A program made the translations under genes and the position numbers. Of a stretch of 64,000 nt of DNA, positions 12,771 to 23,878 are shown one piece after another; the stretch's first letter is position 1, and every line of letters starts with the position of its first letter. Under the pieces are notes generated by a model. The model was given only the letters and a program-made list of their open reading frames with translations. It ran no database searches and was not told where the DNA came from. Origin of the DNA: Adiantum capillus-veneris (lineage: Eukaryota > Streptophyta > Polypodiopsida > Polypodiales > Pteridaceae); assembly GCA_014529385.2 (NCBI GenBank), contig CM043947.1, positions 116,918,087 to 116,982,086 on the forward strand, read 5' to 3'.

Positions 12771-15700
12771 AGCTATTTGCTACTTTCCCTCGAGTACATT
12801 AGTTTATGCATCACCCAGAGGACAATCCCCTTTCTCTATTCTGGATGATGACATATGGAGTTCTCTAGAGATGGTGACATTATCATCCTAGGGGACTTGA
12901 ATGCTAGGACTGCCCATCACCAGGCAATGTTTTATGATACTTCAGAGGAGATGCTAAGAGAGCTAGATGTTGTGGAGACGGGCCTGTCCAGACTATCACA
13001 CGATGTGGAATATACTGAGTATGGGCGACACCTGATAGACATGGGCACTGCACATGGATTGGCCATCTTGAACGGCCTACAGAGATTTCCTGCTGCGGGA
13101 GGTTTTACATGCTTCCCACACAGGCATGGAGCCAGCACAGTGGACTATGTCATGGCACAACCGAATCTCATCTCTAGTATCCAGGATCTCACAGTTGGGC
13201 CCAGACCGGTCGGGGTAGCAGTAGATCATGCTCTGGTGTCGATGACCATCTCTTTCCAGTTCAGTGTAGCACACAGGCCACAGGTAGCAGCCCCTACTCG
13301 CTACACATTCACACGAGAGACGGATTCTGTATACATGGACGGGATCTACAGATGCCTATGCACTGAGGACTTGGGGCGACCTCTGGAGGAGCTAACTACT
13401 ATACTGACACAGACATTACATGAGGCAGCAGTAGAAGCATACCCACACACCCAACCTGAGCAGAGCCGCCGATCAGGGAGCATACCTTAGAACAGCTGGT
13501 ACGATGAGGAGTGCCGCCAGACTAGAGCCAGACTTCAGAGGGAGGTGCCTTTGGGGGACGTCACTCATAGACAGTCACAGATTGACTTCCGACGCCTGGT
13601 ACGGCGAAAGAAGAGGGGTTTTTTGGCTCGACTCGAACAGGACCTATATCAGCTATTCTTGAGTCAGGACTCGCGTGAGGCGTGGCGGCTCTTTCATGAG
13701 CAATCCCCCCCCCCCCCCCCCCCCCCCCCCCCCGTTATTTCCTCCGCAGAGACCTGGGGTCAGTACGCATCATCTTTGTACACAGTACCTGGACAGCCGC
13801 CCCTCCCCAACCCCCCCGACCCATGCCCACACACATGTGCTTTTTTCACCGCTGAGATGGTGAAGAAAGCTATTGACAGGATGAGGACTGGGAGAGCATA
13901 TGATCATGATGGCTTAGTCGCTGAGCATTTCATGCATGCCAAAGACCTACTAGCAGAGCTTCTAGCAATTATGTTTAACCGTGCCATGTGTGAGGGCCTA
14001 CCGGACACTTGGAGCCTATCTACGATCGTACCTATCTTCAAGACAGGAGACCCCATGGAGCTTGGGGAATTATCGCACTATTATGATTGAGCACACACTG
14101 GCACGGTTGTATGCATCCATTCTTGAGCAACAGCTGAGTAGATGGGCAGAGAAGGAAGGAATGCGTGCAACTGGGCAGGCAGGGTTCAGGAGAGGCTTCT
14201 CTACTCTTGACCATATCTTGACACTCAGGGCCATCATCGAGGAAGGCAGATCTCATGGGAGACGGATCTATTGTAGCTTTGTGGACTTCCGCAAAGCTTT
14301 TGACACAGTACCCAGAGCTAGATTGATGCGCAGATTACAGGAAATGGGAGTACCCACAGAGCTCATTTGGGGGATCATGGCATTGTACAGATCAATAGTA
14401 GGGCATGTACGCACCCCGGAGGGACTCTCTACACCGGTTCACTCCACTATTGGGGTGAAGCAGGGCTGTCCGCTCTCTCCTACTCTTTTCGGTATGTATG
14501 TGGATGAGGTCTCTGACTACATTGACAGCGATGGGGATAAAGGTGCACAGCTGGCAGGGACATGGATTCCACTTTTGTTATATGCTAATGATATTGTGTT
14601 GATCTTCGAATCCCCAGAGGGAATGCAACGTCAATTGGATGCTTTGCATACGTTTGCCCACGAAAGTGGTTTGTCTGTCAACCTTGGTAAAACCAAGGTT
14701 ATGGTGTTTAATACCACCCCACAGTGGATCAGGAGATCAGCACCTACATTCACATACGGCCAGGAGACCATGGAGTACACAGACGCTTACACTTACCTTG
14801 GAGTGGTTTTTAGCGGACCTACATTCTCACTCAGAAGAGCAGCAGAGACCAGACTGACCAGATCCCACACAGCATTGGGTAGATTGGAGAGGATGTGTTC
14901 GTAGGTTCAGTTTCAGGAGACCCAGACGAAGCTCTGGCTCTTTGACACCTTGGTGGCTTCAGCATTGCTCTATGGGGCTGAGATATGGGGACCTTCATTG
15001 GATCACCACGGGAGGCCGGGTCGCACAGATGGATGGGGAAACATGGAGAAACCTCTCGTCTCTATGATCGCGCGGCTCATTAGAGCCAAGGCATCAGTAC
15101 CACGGGCCATTATCCGAGCAGAGCTAGCGGCCCCCCCACTAGTGGTGGAGGCGCTCACCAGATCAGTCTCCTTCATAAACTGCACATGGGAACTTCCCAG
15201 AGACAGATATGCTTGCATAGCACTTGAGTCCTCTCGACAGTTAGCCATACAAGGAGATACAACATGCTGGTATGGGGAGATGACATCATGGTTTCAGGCG
15301 CATGGGTTCAGCATAGACAGGCTGCCACCATTCCAGTACTCATTGGATGCACCATCTCTCATTCTTACATAGTCGGAGATCACCAAGCTCATCCGCCAAG
15401 ACTTGGGCATGAAGATGGCTTTCTACAGAGACCACCTTCTCCAGCGTACGGAAGATGGTTTTGTGACGAGACCCAAATACATGGACACCCACTTGTCTCA
15501 TGGGATATGATGTGCTATTGGCTAGTTACGCACATCGTCTCACCAGCTGCGGATTGAAACTCGGAGATACAGCGGAGTACCAGCAGAGGCCAGGACATGC
15601 CCCTTGTGTGACATGGAACCTGAGACATAGCTGCATTATACATGCCGCTGCCCCGTCTACTATGAGGTACGAGGCCGCTTCCATTGCCTGTTCAGAGAGG

Positions 15701-16312
15701 GTTTTAGACCACTCTCAAGAGTAATGGGATACGAAGATCAAAGATGCCTGGGTTTGTTCTTGCTCGAGCTGCGCAGACACAGAGAGAGCCTCATGAATGG
15801 CGAGGCTAACCAGTCTCAAAGGCAGATCACAGACTTCTTCAGAACAGACACGGGACAGCTGCAAGAGCCACTCCCACAGCAGAGCTCCCCCTTGTCTCAC
15901 ACTAGAGGCACACTGATCGACCGAGCGATTGAACTGGGGAAATCCAGGCGCCCACGATTGCGAAGGACTACACAGCATTGACAGAGGCTATGTCAAAAGA
16001 TGCGGAGCACGCTGGCCAGGCATGCACGACGCCCGGTCAGACTACTAACCATGGAGGAAATTGATGAGATTCGCCAACGACCGATGCTAGATCTTTTGTG
16101 ATTCAGCTATCTCAACAAGCCGCCCATTTTTGCTTAGTTTTTTGCTTAGCTCACATCGACCAATCTAGGATCCCGTAGTATATATCTTTGTTTTACTGTT
16201 GTTAGGTTATTTTGTTACTCTGACTTTGTATCAGATCCACCACCTTGTAACTTTCTGGTCTCATAGGTCACTATGGCCTTTTGAAGACGTTAATATAACA
16301 TTTCATTTCATT

Positions 16313-16407
<95 letters not shown>

Positions 16408-19400
16408 TTCACGGATGCGTGCGTGTGGGTGTGTGTGAGCGCACTCATAAAAGGAGGAAAATGGTATAACCTTTCTATCACCCAAGTGTGGTAGATTGGT
16501 TATGCCATTTCCCTCTTGAATAACAGGTCTTGAGTTCAACTCTCCCTGTCGGATAGATATTTAAGGTCTCTTGGGATAGTTAAACTACTCTTCTTCTTTT
16601 TCTTCTTCTCTTGTGTTCCATTGTCACCAAATTTTGCGTTGCACTTCAACAAAGAGATGTTATTATAACTTTTTTTCTTTCTTTCTTTCTTCTTCCTCCA
16701 TTCAGAAAGTTCATGCCTACTGATTGCCATGGAAAACCCCATTCAATGACTAGGCAATTTTGACTGTATGCATGAACAAGGCAGGTTCAATTGCAGTGCT
16801 TATTATGGACGTTTGCCTAAATTAGGGCCTCAAAGGGCATTATGGACTATTCAATTCAAAGTTTATTAATTTATTGGTTTTCAGTACTGTGAAAATCTCT
16901 GTGGCATTGAATTCCTCACTCTGAAAGGAGATTGGATCCCTCGGGTAGAAATGTGCATCATTTTCATTAGGAATCTCCAAGTTTAGTTGAGAGTGATACT
17001 GATGATGTGCAGAATGAACTAATGTTGTGCTGACAAGGAATTAAAACGTACACAGGGTGCTGAAGGATTATTGAGCCTGGCGCGAAAGTGCGTGCAGTTG
17101 AAACTGCCTGCGGAGGCTGATCAAATGCTAGATCTTTTGTTAGCCATTCTTGGGGAGGACACAGAGGTAGCACAGATTGTCTCTTATTTTTTAGGTTGAT
17201 CAAAAGATTATATTCCTGTCAGCCTTTTTTGTGCCCTTATCAATTATGCAAAAGTTACTGCATTCAGATCATCTAACAAGCTAAGAGGTAGAGTCTGCTG
17301 GTGTTTCTATTTATATTCTTTCTGCTTCTTGTTGACCTTGCCTAAGCCATTCTTTTCTGCTTCTAATAGCTTTTTGAAGTTCTCTGTCAGTTTATTTTGT
17401 TCACTGATATATGTTGCATCATAGATCATAACTAGTAATGTAGAGTCTTTTGAAAAGAGATTGTTTAGATTACAAAACTTTTTCTTTGAATGCCATTAAT
17501 ACAGTACCAACAGCACGAAGAGAAGGGAAGGCATCAAAAGGTATTTGGAAAAAACATCATTGTTTAGAAAAATTTGGATTTTAAGTTTGAATCCACTGGA
17601 GACACATGCTTCTGAGGAGGTGAGCCTAATCATTGTGGAATAAATGGACTAGTGCTCTCTCCATGTGGAGCATATACTCTGGTGGCCTCTTTTGCTTTGC
17701 AGAAAGAAACATGAATAAAATACATGGAGTAACTGACATGACTCTACATTTGTTCACGCTTGATCTTGCGCTTTCTCCAGATTCAGCTAGGTATATCTAT
17801 CGATAAGATGGTTCCACACTTTGTGAAGCATGTGAATAATATATACCCAGACGTCTAAAATTGAGTGAGAGAATATCGTATCATATGTGCATCTGTCTTC
17901 CAATATTATTACAAAATTTGGGAGTCACGTTGCTTAAAATATTAGCATGTCTCTCAGTTACCTTTAGTGCATCCATGAGGTGCTGCCATTGGATTGATGG
18001 CTTTCTGTTTTTGGACTTATTTTAGAAAGCAGAAAATATTGCCTCCTTTAAGGTAAGAGTATCTGGGGGAATCTCTATGCTTAGGTTGCATTTAGGAATT
18101 TGTCTTTGTAGAGACTTTTAAAAGCGAGAGTGCACAGCAATATCAAAATATTGAATATATGAATAAACCATTGTCACATTATCAATGGAAGAAAAATGAA
18201 GAGTAATAGAAATTACTCCACACCAGTCAAAGATGGAGCCCAAGTAGAAAACTGGAGCCTCTCATGCTTTTTCATCTATTTCAACGAGTTTGGTGGATTT
18301 TATGTTGCTGGCAGTCGGGCAGCTTAAAACATGACTTGGAACCTTACACACTCACTTAAACCATCAAAAATTGCATCAAAAGAACTTGGGAGTTGACGGG
18401 CTTATCACCTTGCCGCTGTGCATATCTCAGCGAAGGGCTAGTCAATTGGTGTGAATGTACTCTGTTCGGGTGTCCTTGGGTGTCTTAGAACCCCGTCTTC
18501 ATTTAGTGTGCTTGTACTCGCAAGCATCTACACTGAGTCCACCAGCTAATGTTTATTGCTTTGCCTGAGTGTAAATCTTCTTCATGATGCTGTAGTCAAT
18601 CTTGGATCATCAATTCTATGCGTCTCAAGAAATGGTTGGGATTGAAATCTTGATGAAAACTCTTAAGAGCTCATAAATTTTCTTCCATTTATATAATTTC
18701 AGCTTTACAGAGATGGCGAAAAAAGTTACACTTGCTACACTATGCTCTCTTCGGTTGTAGTGTCCCTCGTTGGTAAACTTTGGTGACTTGTTGGAAAACC
18801 CTTTCTAGTACACTATATTCAATTAGCAGCTCATTTCTTTTAGCAGATTATGGAGTTTTCTCTTCTCCACCTAGATGCCTTACATGAAAGCCTTTTCATG
18901 TTTTTATTTCAGCTAAATTGTGAAATGGTTTTCCTTGTACTAATATCTCTCATTTCTTAGTTTCTCAGTAGTAAATGGTTTCTATTGCACGGGACACCAC
19001 TGGCAACCTATTTCTAAAAGCAAAAAGTAGGGAGTTCAACACATACATGCTTTTCAGCAAGCCCTTTCGTGATTTCAACTGAAATCCATGCAACTCTACA
19101 GTCAAAGTGTGGGATCCACAAGGTCACCGATGCCATATAGAGGGTCATATAGTCTCTATTCAATGAATTCCCTTACCAAGTTTGAAGATTTAGAAGACCT
19201 TTGACCAATGTGCACAGATGTTTGTGCACATGTAAGGCCAATGTCCAAGCCGCACCAGATTTAAGATGTGTCCTGACTCCTTGGCTGGTCACTTGGGCAA
19301 CAATTTGTCAAAAAGGATGCGAGACCACTACAGCATTTGTTAGGAGATTGAGCATAGAAGAGGTGATTATGCTGACATTGTTGCATCGAATCACTTTCTA

Positions 19401-19799
19401 AATCTGGACTGTAGTTTGCATAATAGGTCAGTATGTGCAGGGTGACAGTAATCAACGAGAAGAGAGAAATGCTGAGGAGAGTGCATTAGGCGGGTGAGGG
19501 GCATTTGGAATGAGGGAGGAGGGCTGCCGATGGTGCATACCGCTCCAGTACATTGTGCTGGAGTACTTCCCAGCAGTATGTTACATTACATGCTTGAACA
19601 AGAAGTAAAGTTTATTCTTGCTTGTTTGAGAAGGAAGTGAAGTTTATGGTGTACTATGCTTCTTGTCCATGTGCCTAAAGGTAGTAGCATCGAGAGTGTT
19701 GACTTGTTTAGTTTATCTTTTGTAAGAAATACTCTTCCCCGTGGCCTCTTTTTTCAGGATAGCACCAGATTTCTTGTTTGATACACAATTCCTGCAACG

Positions 19800-19835
<36 letters not shown>

Positions 19836-22800
19836 CCCTTCTAATCTACAGCTTGATGTTCCATGTTCGTACTGTTTGTTTCTTGCTTCTAATACTGAGG
19901 GATTTGAGAATTTGCAGGTGGTGCTTGTGGAGTGTCGCAAGCTTTTTGATCCTTGGTATTAAACATCAATAAAACTTTTCAAGTCTATTTGTTTTTCCTG
20001 CTTTCTTATGCTAGTTCCTTTGGTAGTGCAGGATGTTAACACACATGGTAGAACTGCTATTAGCCAAAAACGGTCAAGCTCAATTATTTCTTACAGAGGA
20101 AAGAGAGGTTCTTGATGGCATGAGTTTGGAGGAGTTCCATCGACTTGTCTATGCGCAGCTATTATCTTCACATCCATGCACCTGGCAACTGGCCCCTTTC
20201 TATTTGGCCTCGTGTCCTCGGCAAGGACAAGGTCTATTAGAAGCTGTACTGCTTATGCAACCAGTTTCAAGTCATAGCAAAGCTCCTATGAAGGCAGGCT
20301 CTTTGCTCAACCACCTTTTTCTAATCAGGCCAGTAAATTTGAAATTGGAAGGGGATTCTGAACCTAGCTAGTTTGTTTTGGTGTGCTGACAGGTTCTTGA
20401 CATTTGTCGCATGTATGAACTCCGATCTGTCGGTGATAAGTACATGAGGGTAGGGTTTCAGCCTCCTAAACTTGGCACGAATACTCTACAATATTTGGAG
20501 CATGCTTGGATTTGAACTGATCATTGGATGTTTGACTTTGATAGCTGAGAGCCTTTGTACCATAATTAAATGTCCAGTGTTTTTCTTTGTCGTCACTAAT
20601 CTCATGGACCAGCGCTCATTCGTAAGCTCAATCCTTTCCAATATGGCTGGACAATTGTTTTTGGGAGCAATTGTGGACCGTCAGATAAAGCTTGTTGATT
20701 AGTGCCACATGGCAAGTTAATGATGGCAAACTTTTCGGCCTACATAAGGCCCTAGGAAAGCGTGGAACTCTTGGGTGCAATTGTAGACGGTTGGATAAAG
20801 CTTGTCGATGAGTGCCACATGGCAAGCCAATGATGGAAAACCTTTATTCTTCCTGTTTCTTGGAAGAGTGAAATTAACTAAGCATTGTCTTATGTATATG
20901 TAGGCCACTATGAGAGAGAGTTGACATTTGTTTTCTGATTCATTAAGGAGCGGGTCACACAGTCGCACACTCTCTTTCCGTCCTCTTATGTAGGCCACTG
21001 TGACTTTTCACCTTGTGTGCAATGATGCACACATTGTTGAGAGGCTTTCTTTTTGTAGACAGTAGCTAGTGAAACAAAGCTTCTTAGGGCATTGAAATTC
21101 TTGCAGGTGTAGGAAAGCCCATAACTCATGGTAGATTTTAGTAGGGCTGTCCTTTTTTTTCAAGCTTTTTGCATGTTTACTTGAAAAAAACAAACTGTAT
21201 TTAACTGTATTACTGAGTATAGTTGTAGTTTTTTTTCGGTTAGTTTATGATTTTTTGATGTGGATTCACTATTTTTCTTCTAAATATTTCCATTTTTCTT
21301 TTAATTTTTAAATAAAAAAGGTCAAAATAATTTTCTAATATGCTACAAGTGTCCGATCAGGAAAGTGAGCTCAAACAACTGATCATGACATCTGTTGACA
21401 GAAAGCCTATTTGCCCACTGAAGCCGCATCTACAGACTCCATCTCGGTTTATCTTGTATTGATGTAACTCTTTATTTTCTTTTATTGCGGTACTGGCTGT
21501 TTATCACTTCTGTTCACTTACTCTTTTTAACCATCTAAGCAGCAGCAGATTGTTGTAAGTCGTCACCAATGTTTCATTAGCATTCCGATTGATTATCTTT
21601 TTGTTGAATAAAATATTCATTTTTTGCTCGTACACTTTCCTCCTGAGGCAGGACTTTGTGATCCTCACCTTGTATGTCTAGCCTTCATAGCTTCATTCAA
21701 GACAATTGAAATGGGCTGTAGCCTGTAGTCGCCTTGTCTTGAGTTTGCTACCTACTAACCTAGTCCCCTCTCAGCCCCAGGATGTGGATTCACAAGCTGA
21801 GATCCAACCCAGGACGCCATAACTCAGATGGGTGGATCATTCCCATGATTGGGTAATCCCTCATATGTCAAAATATGGTGTTGATGGGTTTTTGCAGAAG
21901 TTTTTAAAAGAGTTTTTTTCACCTATTTCGTTGTTGAAGGCTTGAGGGATAATAACTTCAGAGAAGCTAACACCGAGGAAGTGGAAGAGCCCCTCTTCGG
22001 GCTCCGAAGCAACCAGTTCACGCCCTAGCACCCCTAGTTCGACAGATCGCTATGAAACTACATCGCAATGTTGGTCCGAAACTCTCCAGGCTCTTGAACT
22101 GACCTTTCTGTTGGCATTCGAGCCTATGGCATGCCGTGCATAGTCCCATCTTACTGCTACACACTCTGCTACTTCTTGTAGTTCGCACTTTCCATTCTAA
22201 TTCTTGGATAATTTGCAGATGGTTGGTGTATACCACTGGAAACATGGCCGAAAAGGATTGGGGATTTCGTGGCTACAGTGCGGACGTGATTATGAGAGGT
22301 TGTCATGTGCGGCTGATGAGTTGCTGGCAGCAGTATCACAAACAAGTGCTGGGGACTCCAATAGGCTTCAGGTGATGTTTTTGCCCACATTTGCTTTGCT
22401 TTGGTTTAAAGAAAGTGGATAATGTTGTTTATCCTCTGACACATCCTTATTGAGGCAGTCTTCTTGTTTGCCTCAGGAACTTGATGGTCTAATTGATCTT
22501 CTTGGGCCACAATTTGAAGGGTTTGGAGGGTTAGCGTTCTTGCACAGGTAATGTTTTTTTATAGTTTTGTGAGAGTTCTTTCTTTACTTAGTGAGAAGTT
22601 TGTCATTCGATTTGGTGATTTGGTGCTTTTCTTCATTGGTTGAATGCTCAGGTTCAGAGATTTCAAAGTTTCTTTATATAGTTTTCAAGAAGCTCAGACG
22701 AACCTTGCAGGTATTGATAAACAAGTTGTAGCTGGCAAAGCTGCAACAAAGCATCTCATACAGGTAATACCTCCATGCAGTCGCTGCCTTGTATGGGTGC

Positions 22801-23878
22801 AGTAGTAATCGGAAACCTCTGAACTTCTCATGCGTTCTTGAAGCGGCAAATCAATACCTGTTCTCATAGTTATGGAAACGGGTAAATGATGAACTAAGTA
22901 GAAACAAAATCAGAAGCGGACAAAATTTGTAAGTTTCAAAGAGTTTCAGGTAGTGGAATCAAGGGAAACGGAAATGGAAATGGAAGCGATAACTGTATAA
23001 GGAATGGGGAAATGGGTGAATGACAAACAAAATAGAAACAGAAACGGGAAGGGAACCGGACAAAATTTGAAGTTCCAGGGAGTTCTGGGTAACTATAGGA
23101 ATCAAGGGAAACGGAGACGACAACTGTATTGGGAATGGGCAAACGATGTGATAAAGTGGAGTTTCGGGTAACTATGCCTCTGCTATGTTCCTCTTGGTTG
23201 AATTTGGCACCAAGAATTGGCAAAACATTCTGCTCTGTTTCTATCTGAATTCAATCCAACTCCATGCATTGATTGGGAGAAGGAGAAGGAGAAGAGAGAA
23301 GAGAACTTTAACTGTCATAGGAACAATCCCAAGAGACCCCAGAGATCTATCTAACAAGTCTTGAACTCAAGGTCTGTTATTCAAGAGGGGACTGGGATCA
23401 CCAATCTACCACACTCAGGGTGATAGAAAGGTTTTTCCAGTTTCGTCTTCTTATTCATGCACACACACACGCCATGCGCACTGCGCGCACACTTTTCATA
23501 GTTAATGTGGAGAATCTGAACTTTGTCTTCCTGCAGTTGATGAAAGATGGCATTACTCCCCAACGGTTTCTTCTTCCTCTATTGCAAGACTCAGTAAGGA
23601 AACCTTTGAAGTGGTGAGCTTGATGCCTGCAATGGGGCTGCCCCTTTTGTTTCACTAACCTTCTGTAGTATGGTTTAAAATAGGTGGAGTTGCTGGAGTA
23701 TAGCGGGGAAGTGCTAGTAACTGCTGCTGAGACAAATGCTCTACTGCTAAAGCTGCAGAACTTTTTCCTTACTAACAAGCATGATGACATCAACTCTACA
23801 GAGATAATGTCGCAATCTGTAGCTAAGATAAGACTGGCTCTTGCTTGTAATCTTGGAAGAGCTATTCTCAAAGAATGA
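1..23878 (+). CDS. NUP85: Nucleoporin NUP85, C-terminal part (11 exons, 5' end outside window)
   Basis: Structural subunit of the Nup107-160 (Y) complex of the nuclear pore. Exons read from the sequence: <1-125, 208-408, 17056-17166, 19918-19955, 20032-20293, 20393-20449, 22219-22371, 22477-22547, 22652-22763, 23537-23593, 23684-23878 (TGA 23876-23878). All joins keep frame, giving about 460 residues. Recognisable NUP85 blocks are GLVEAVVVLITKMPRLRP, WMLTHMVELLL, EEFHRLVYAQLLSSHP, DICRMYEL, GVYHWKHGRKGLGISWLQ, TPQRFLLPLLQDS and RLALACNLGRAILKE at the C-terminus. The family is an alpha-solenoid; the N-terminal blade that binds Seh1 would lie upstream. The first and fifth introns seem to use GC donors (126 and 20294). 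For the fifth, a GT at 20333 would also keep frame but leaves a 60-bp intron. Family assignment is from remembered homologues; exon borders are inferred from splice signals plus homology. Confidence 0.9.
409..1875. other. Start of NUP85 intron 2, no recognisable gene
   Basis: Non-coding sequence from the GT donor at 409 to the first LINE relic. Short minus-strand frames exist (720-947, 954-1265, 1266-1574) but resemble no family I know and have no splice or motif support. I see no repeat structure beyond low complexity. Confidence 0.5.
1876..2163 (+). mobile_element. LINE reverse-transcriptase relic with internal deletion
   Basis: Reads LLYVDDIVLIGAS (RT catalytic motif) and then, after about 20 residues, jumps to SLDH and DMGKPLVTMISRMIRCKAKV, ending near LWELPGH. 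In the downstream LINE copies these blocks lie hundreds of bases apart, so the piece has an internal deletion. One in-frame TAG separates the halves. It is clearly more diverged than the three LINEs that follow (YVDD against YADD). Confidence 0.65.
2165..3079 (+). mobile_element. Truncated solo-LTR-like sequence (same family as 10504-11731)
   Basis: Starts TGTAAGGTGCAGC and follows the solo LTR at 10504 nearly throughout: shared CTTACGGAAGGGAGAGCCTT and GCCCCACTCTCTATGG blocks, a GAC/GAT triplet run near 2445-2480, then many degenerate copies of an AAAACGCTAGGGCTGATCTG-like unit. Similarity stops near 3076, about 290 bp short of the other copy's end, where LINE copy 1 begins. Confidence 0.6.
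3100..6397 (+). pseudogene. LINE copy 1 ORF2 remnant: endonuclease, reverse transcriptase, Cys/His tail
   Basis: Order of domains: AP-like endonuclease (RGSGGVAMLF, ICYFPPST, ILGDFNART, near 3150-3420), a linker with a TAG at 3993-3995, a C14 tract at 4212-4225, RT palm and fingers (FVDFRKAFDTVPR near 4770-4806, GVKQGCPLSPTLF near 4945-4981, LLYADDIVLIS near 5065-5100, VNLGKTKVMVF near 5170-5200) and a C-terminal CPLC...HYTCHC motif near 5897-5950. Homologous sequence reaches MLDLL and TGA at 6395-6397. Several stops and frameshifts break it, for example TAG at 3427 and 4858 and the deletion at 5253, so it cannot encode one protein. YADD is intact. Confidence 0.85.
4212..4225 (+). repeat. Poly-C tract (14 C) inside LINE copy 1 ORF2
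   Basis: Homopolymer between the endonuclease-side linker and the RT domain. The other two copies have 22 and 29 C at the same place, so it is a hypervariable site of this LINE family. Confidence 0.9.
6751..7470 (+). pseudogene. LINE copy 2 ORF1-like protein (coiled coil)
   Basis: ATG at 6751 opens 153 codons of charged, heptad-rich sequence (KCKEEMVDTINKINRHLLG, EIASLKRELAEA), typical of a LINE ORF1 coiled coil. After a frame change near 7205 the reading continues as RSLHVRICGLKDKDNVDEEV and ALILCFPS, which looks like the RRM-like core of L1-type ORF1 proteins, to a TAA near 7470. Known ORF1 proteins bind LINE RNA. The frame change marks it as degenerate in this copy. Confidence 0.65.
8907..8928 (+). 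repeat. Poly-C tract (22 C) inside LINE copy 2 ORF2
   Basis: Same position in ORF2 as the C14 at 4212 and the C29 at 13705. It is followed by a second short C run (8933-8937). Confidence 0.9.
10504..11731. mobile_element. Solo LTR inserted in LINE copy 2
   Basis: Begins TGTAAGGTGCAACAG and ends GTGTCACGTGACA, i.e. TG...CA ends, and is bracketed by CTAGA (10499-10503 and 11732-11736). LINE sequence is continuous across it (CAGTACTCACTAGA / CTAGATGCACCC). A 5-bp duplication and TG...CA ends are typical of LTR-retrotransposon integration; with no internal region, this is a solo LTR left by LTR-LTR recombination. The interior is built of degenerate AAAACGCTAGGGCTGATCTG-like units (about 10850-11400). 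No coding sequence seen. Confidence 0.75.
12724..12766 (+). repeat. (CT)n tail of LINE copy 2
   Basis: Pure CT dinucleotide run directly after the ATTTCATTTC terminus of LINE copy 2. The next LINE copy starts within 6 bp of its end. Confidence 0.95.
12780..16101 (+). pseudogene. LINE copy 3 ORF2 remnant: endonuclease, RT, C-terminal tail
   Basis: The endonuclease part is open from 12855 (ILGDLNART, then GVAVDHALVSMTI) to a TAG at 13488-13490; the same frame then continues from 13491 to about 14090, including the C29 tract (13705-13733). After a frame change the RT runs openly to TAG near 14902 with AFDTVPRARLM, GVKQGCPLSPTLF and LGKTKVMVF. The catalytic box reads LLYANDIVLI near 14575-14604, so the second catalytic Asp-pair residue is lost (YAND for YADD). 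The tail includes TRGTLIDRAIELGKSRR and MEEIDEIRQRPMLDLL, ending at TGA 16099-16101. Inactive. Confidence 0.85.
13705..13733 (+). repeat. Poly-C tract (29 C) inside LINE copy 3 ORF2
   Basis: Longest of the three homologous C runs. In the coding frame it would give a proline run. Confidence 0.9.
16316..16405 (+). repeat. Compound tail of LINE copy 3: (CT)n then 43 C
   Basis: CT repeat from about 16316 to 16362 followed by an unbroken run of 43 C (16363-16405). It follows directly on the LINE 3' terminus. Confidence 0.93.
16425..16600 (+). mobile_element. tRNA-like SINE, copy A
   Basis: GT-rich head (16425-16440), then AACCTTTCTATCACCC, a box-A-like TGGTAGATTGG at 16489-16499 and a box-B-like GAGTTCAACTC at 16532-16542, 43 bp apart, as in RNA polymerase III promoters of tRNA-derived SINEs. 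It ends about GGTCTCTTGGGATAGTTA and a T/C-rich stretch. An inverted copy at about 23300-23510 matches the body closely, and a fragment lies at 32526-32625. Confidence 0.65.
16601..17055. other. End of NUP85 intron 2
   Basis: AT-rich intron sequence leading to the acceptor ACACAG at 17050-17055. No gene or repeat recognised. Confidence 0.6.
17167..19917. other. NUP85 intron 3 (2.75 kb)
   Basis: Between donor GTAGCA (17167) and acceptor TTGCAG (19912-19917). AT-rich, no open coding frame of note. It contains a 34-C run at 19800-19833, 84 bp before the acceptor. Confidence 0.6.
19800..19833 (+). repeat. Poly-C tract (34 C)
   Basis: Unbroken cytosine run in NUP85 intron 3 shortly upstream of the 38-bp exon 19918-19955. 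No LINE sequence is visible next to it. Confidence 0.95.
20450..22218. other. NUP85 intron 6 (1.77 kb)
   Basis: Between donor GTAGGG (20450) and acceptor TTGCAG (22213-22218). It holds a 110-bp direct duplication (20661-20850); the remainder is anonymous AT-rich sequence. Confidence 0.6.
20661..20850 (+). repeat. Direct duplication, 110-bp period
   Basis: TTGGGAGCAATTGTGGAC at 20661 and TTGGGTGCAATTGTAGAC at 20771 start two similar units that share GATAAAGCTTGT and AGTGCCACATGGCAAG. Each unit is about 80 bp with a 30-bp spacer. Confidence 0.75.
22870..23175 (+). repeat. Purine-rich tandem repeat, about 140-bp period
   Basis: GGACAAAATTTG recurs at 22918 and 23058 within similar units that also share AATCAAGGGAAACGGA. 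Located in NUP85 intron 9 (22764-23536). Confidence 0.65.
23300..23510 (-). mobile_element. tRNA-like SINE, copy B (inverted)
   Basis: On the minus strand it reads GT-rich head (complement of the CA run at 23460-23471), AACCTTTCTATCACCC, box-A-like TGGTAGATTGG (23401-23411), TCTTGAATAACAG, box-B-like GAGTTCAAGAC (23358-23368) and GGTCTCTTGGGAT. The block order is identical to copy A. Located in NUP85 intron 9. Confidence 0.65.

Larger units (their letters stand above)
12772..16405 (+). mobile_element. LINE copy 3 (5'-truncated, CT/C tail)
   Basis: Begins inside the endonuclease (CTATTTGCTACTTTCCC, equal to about 7979 of copy 2) immediately after the CT tail of copy 2, and ends with TTTCATTTCATTTCAT, (CT)n and C43. 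Longest uninterrupted frames of the three copies. Confidence 0.88.
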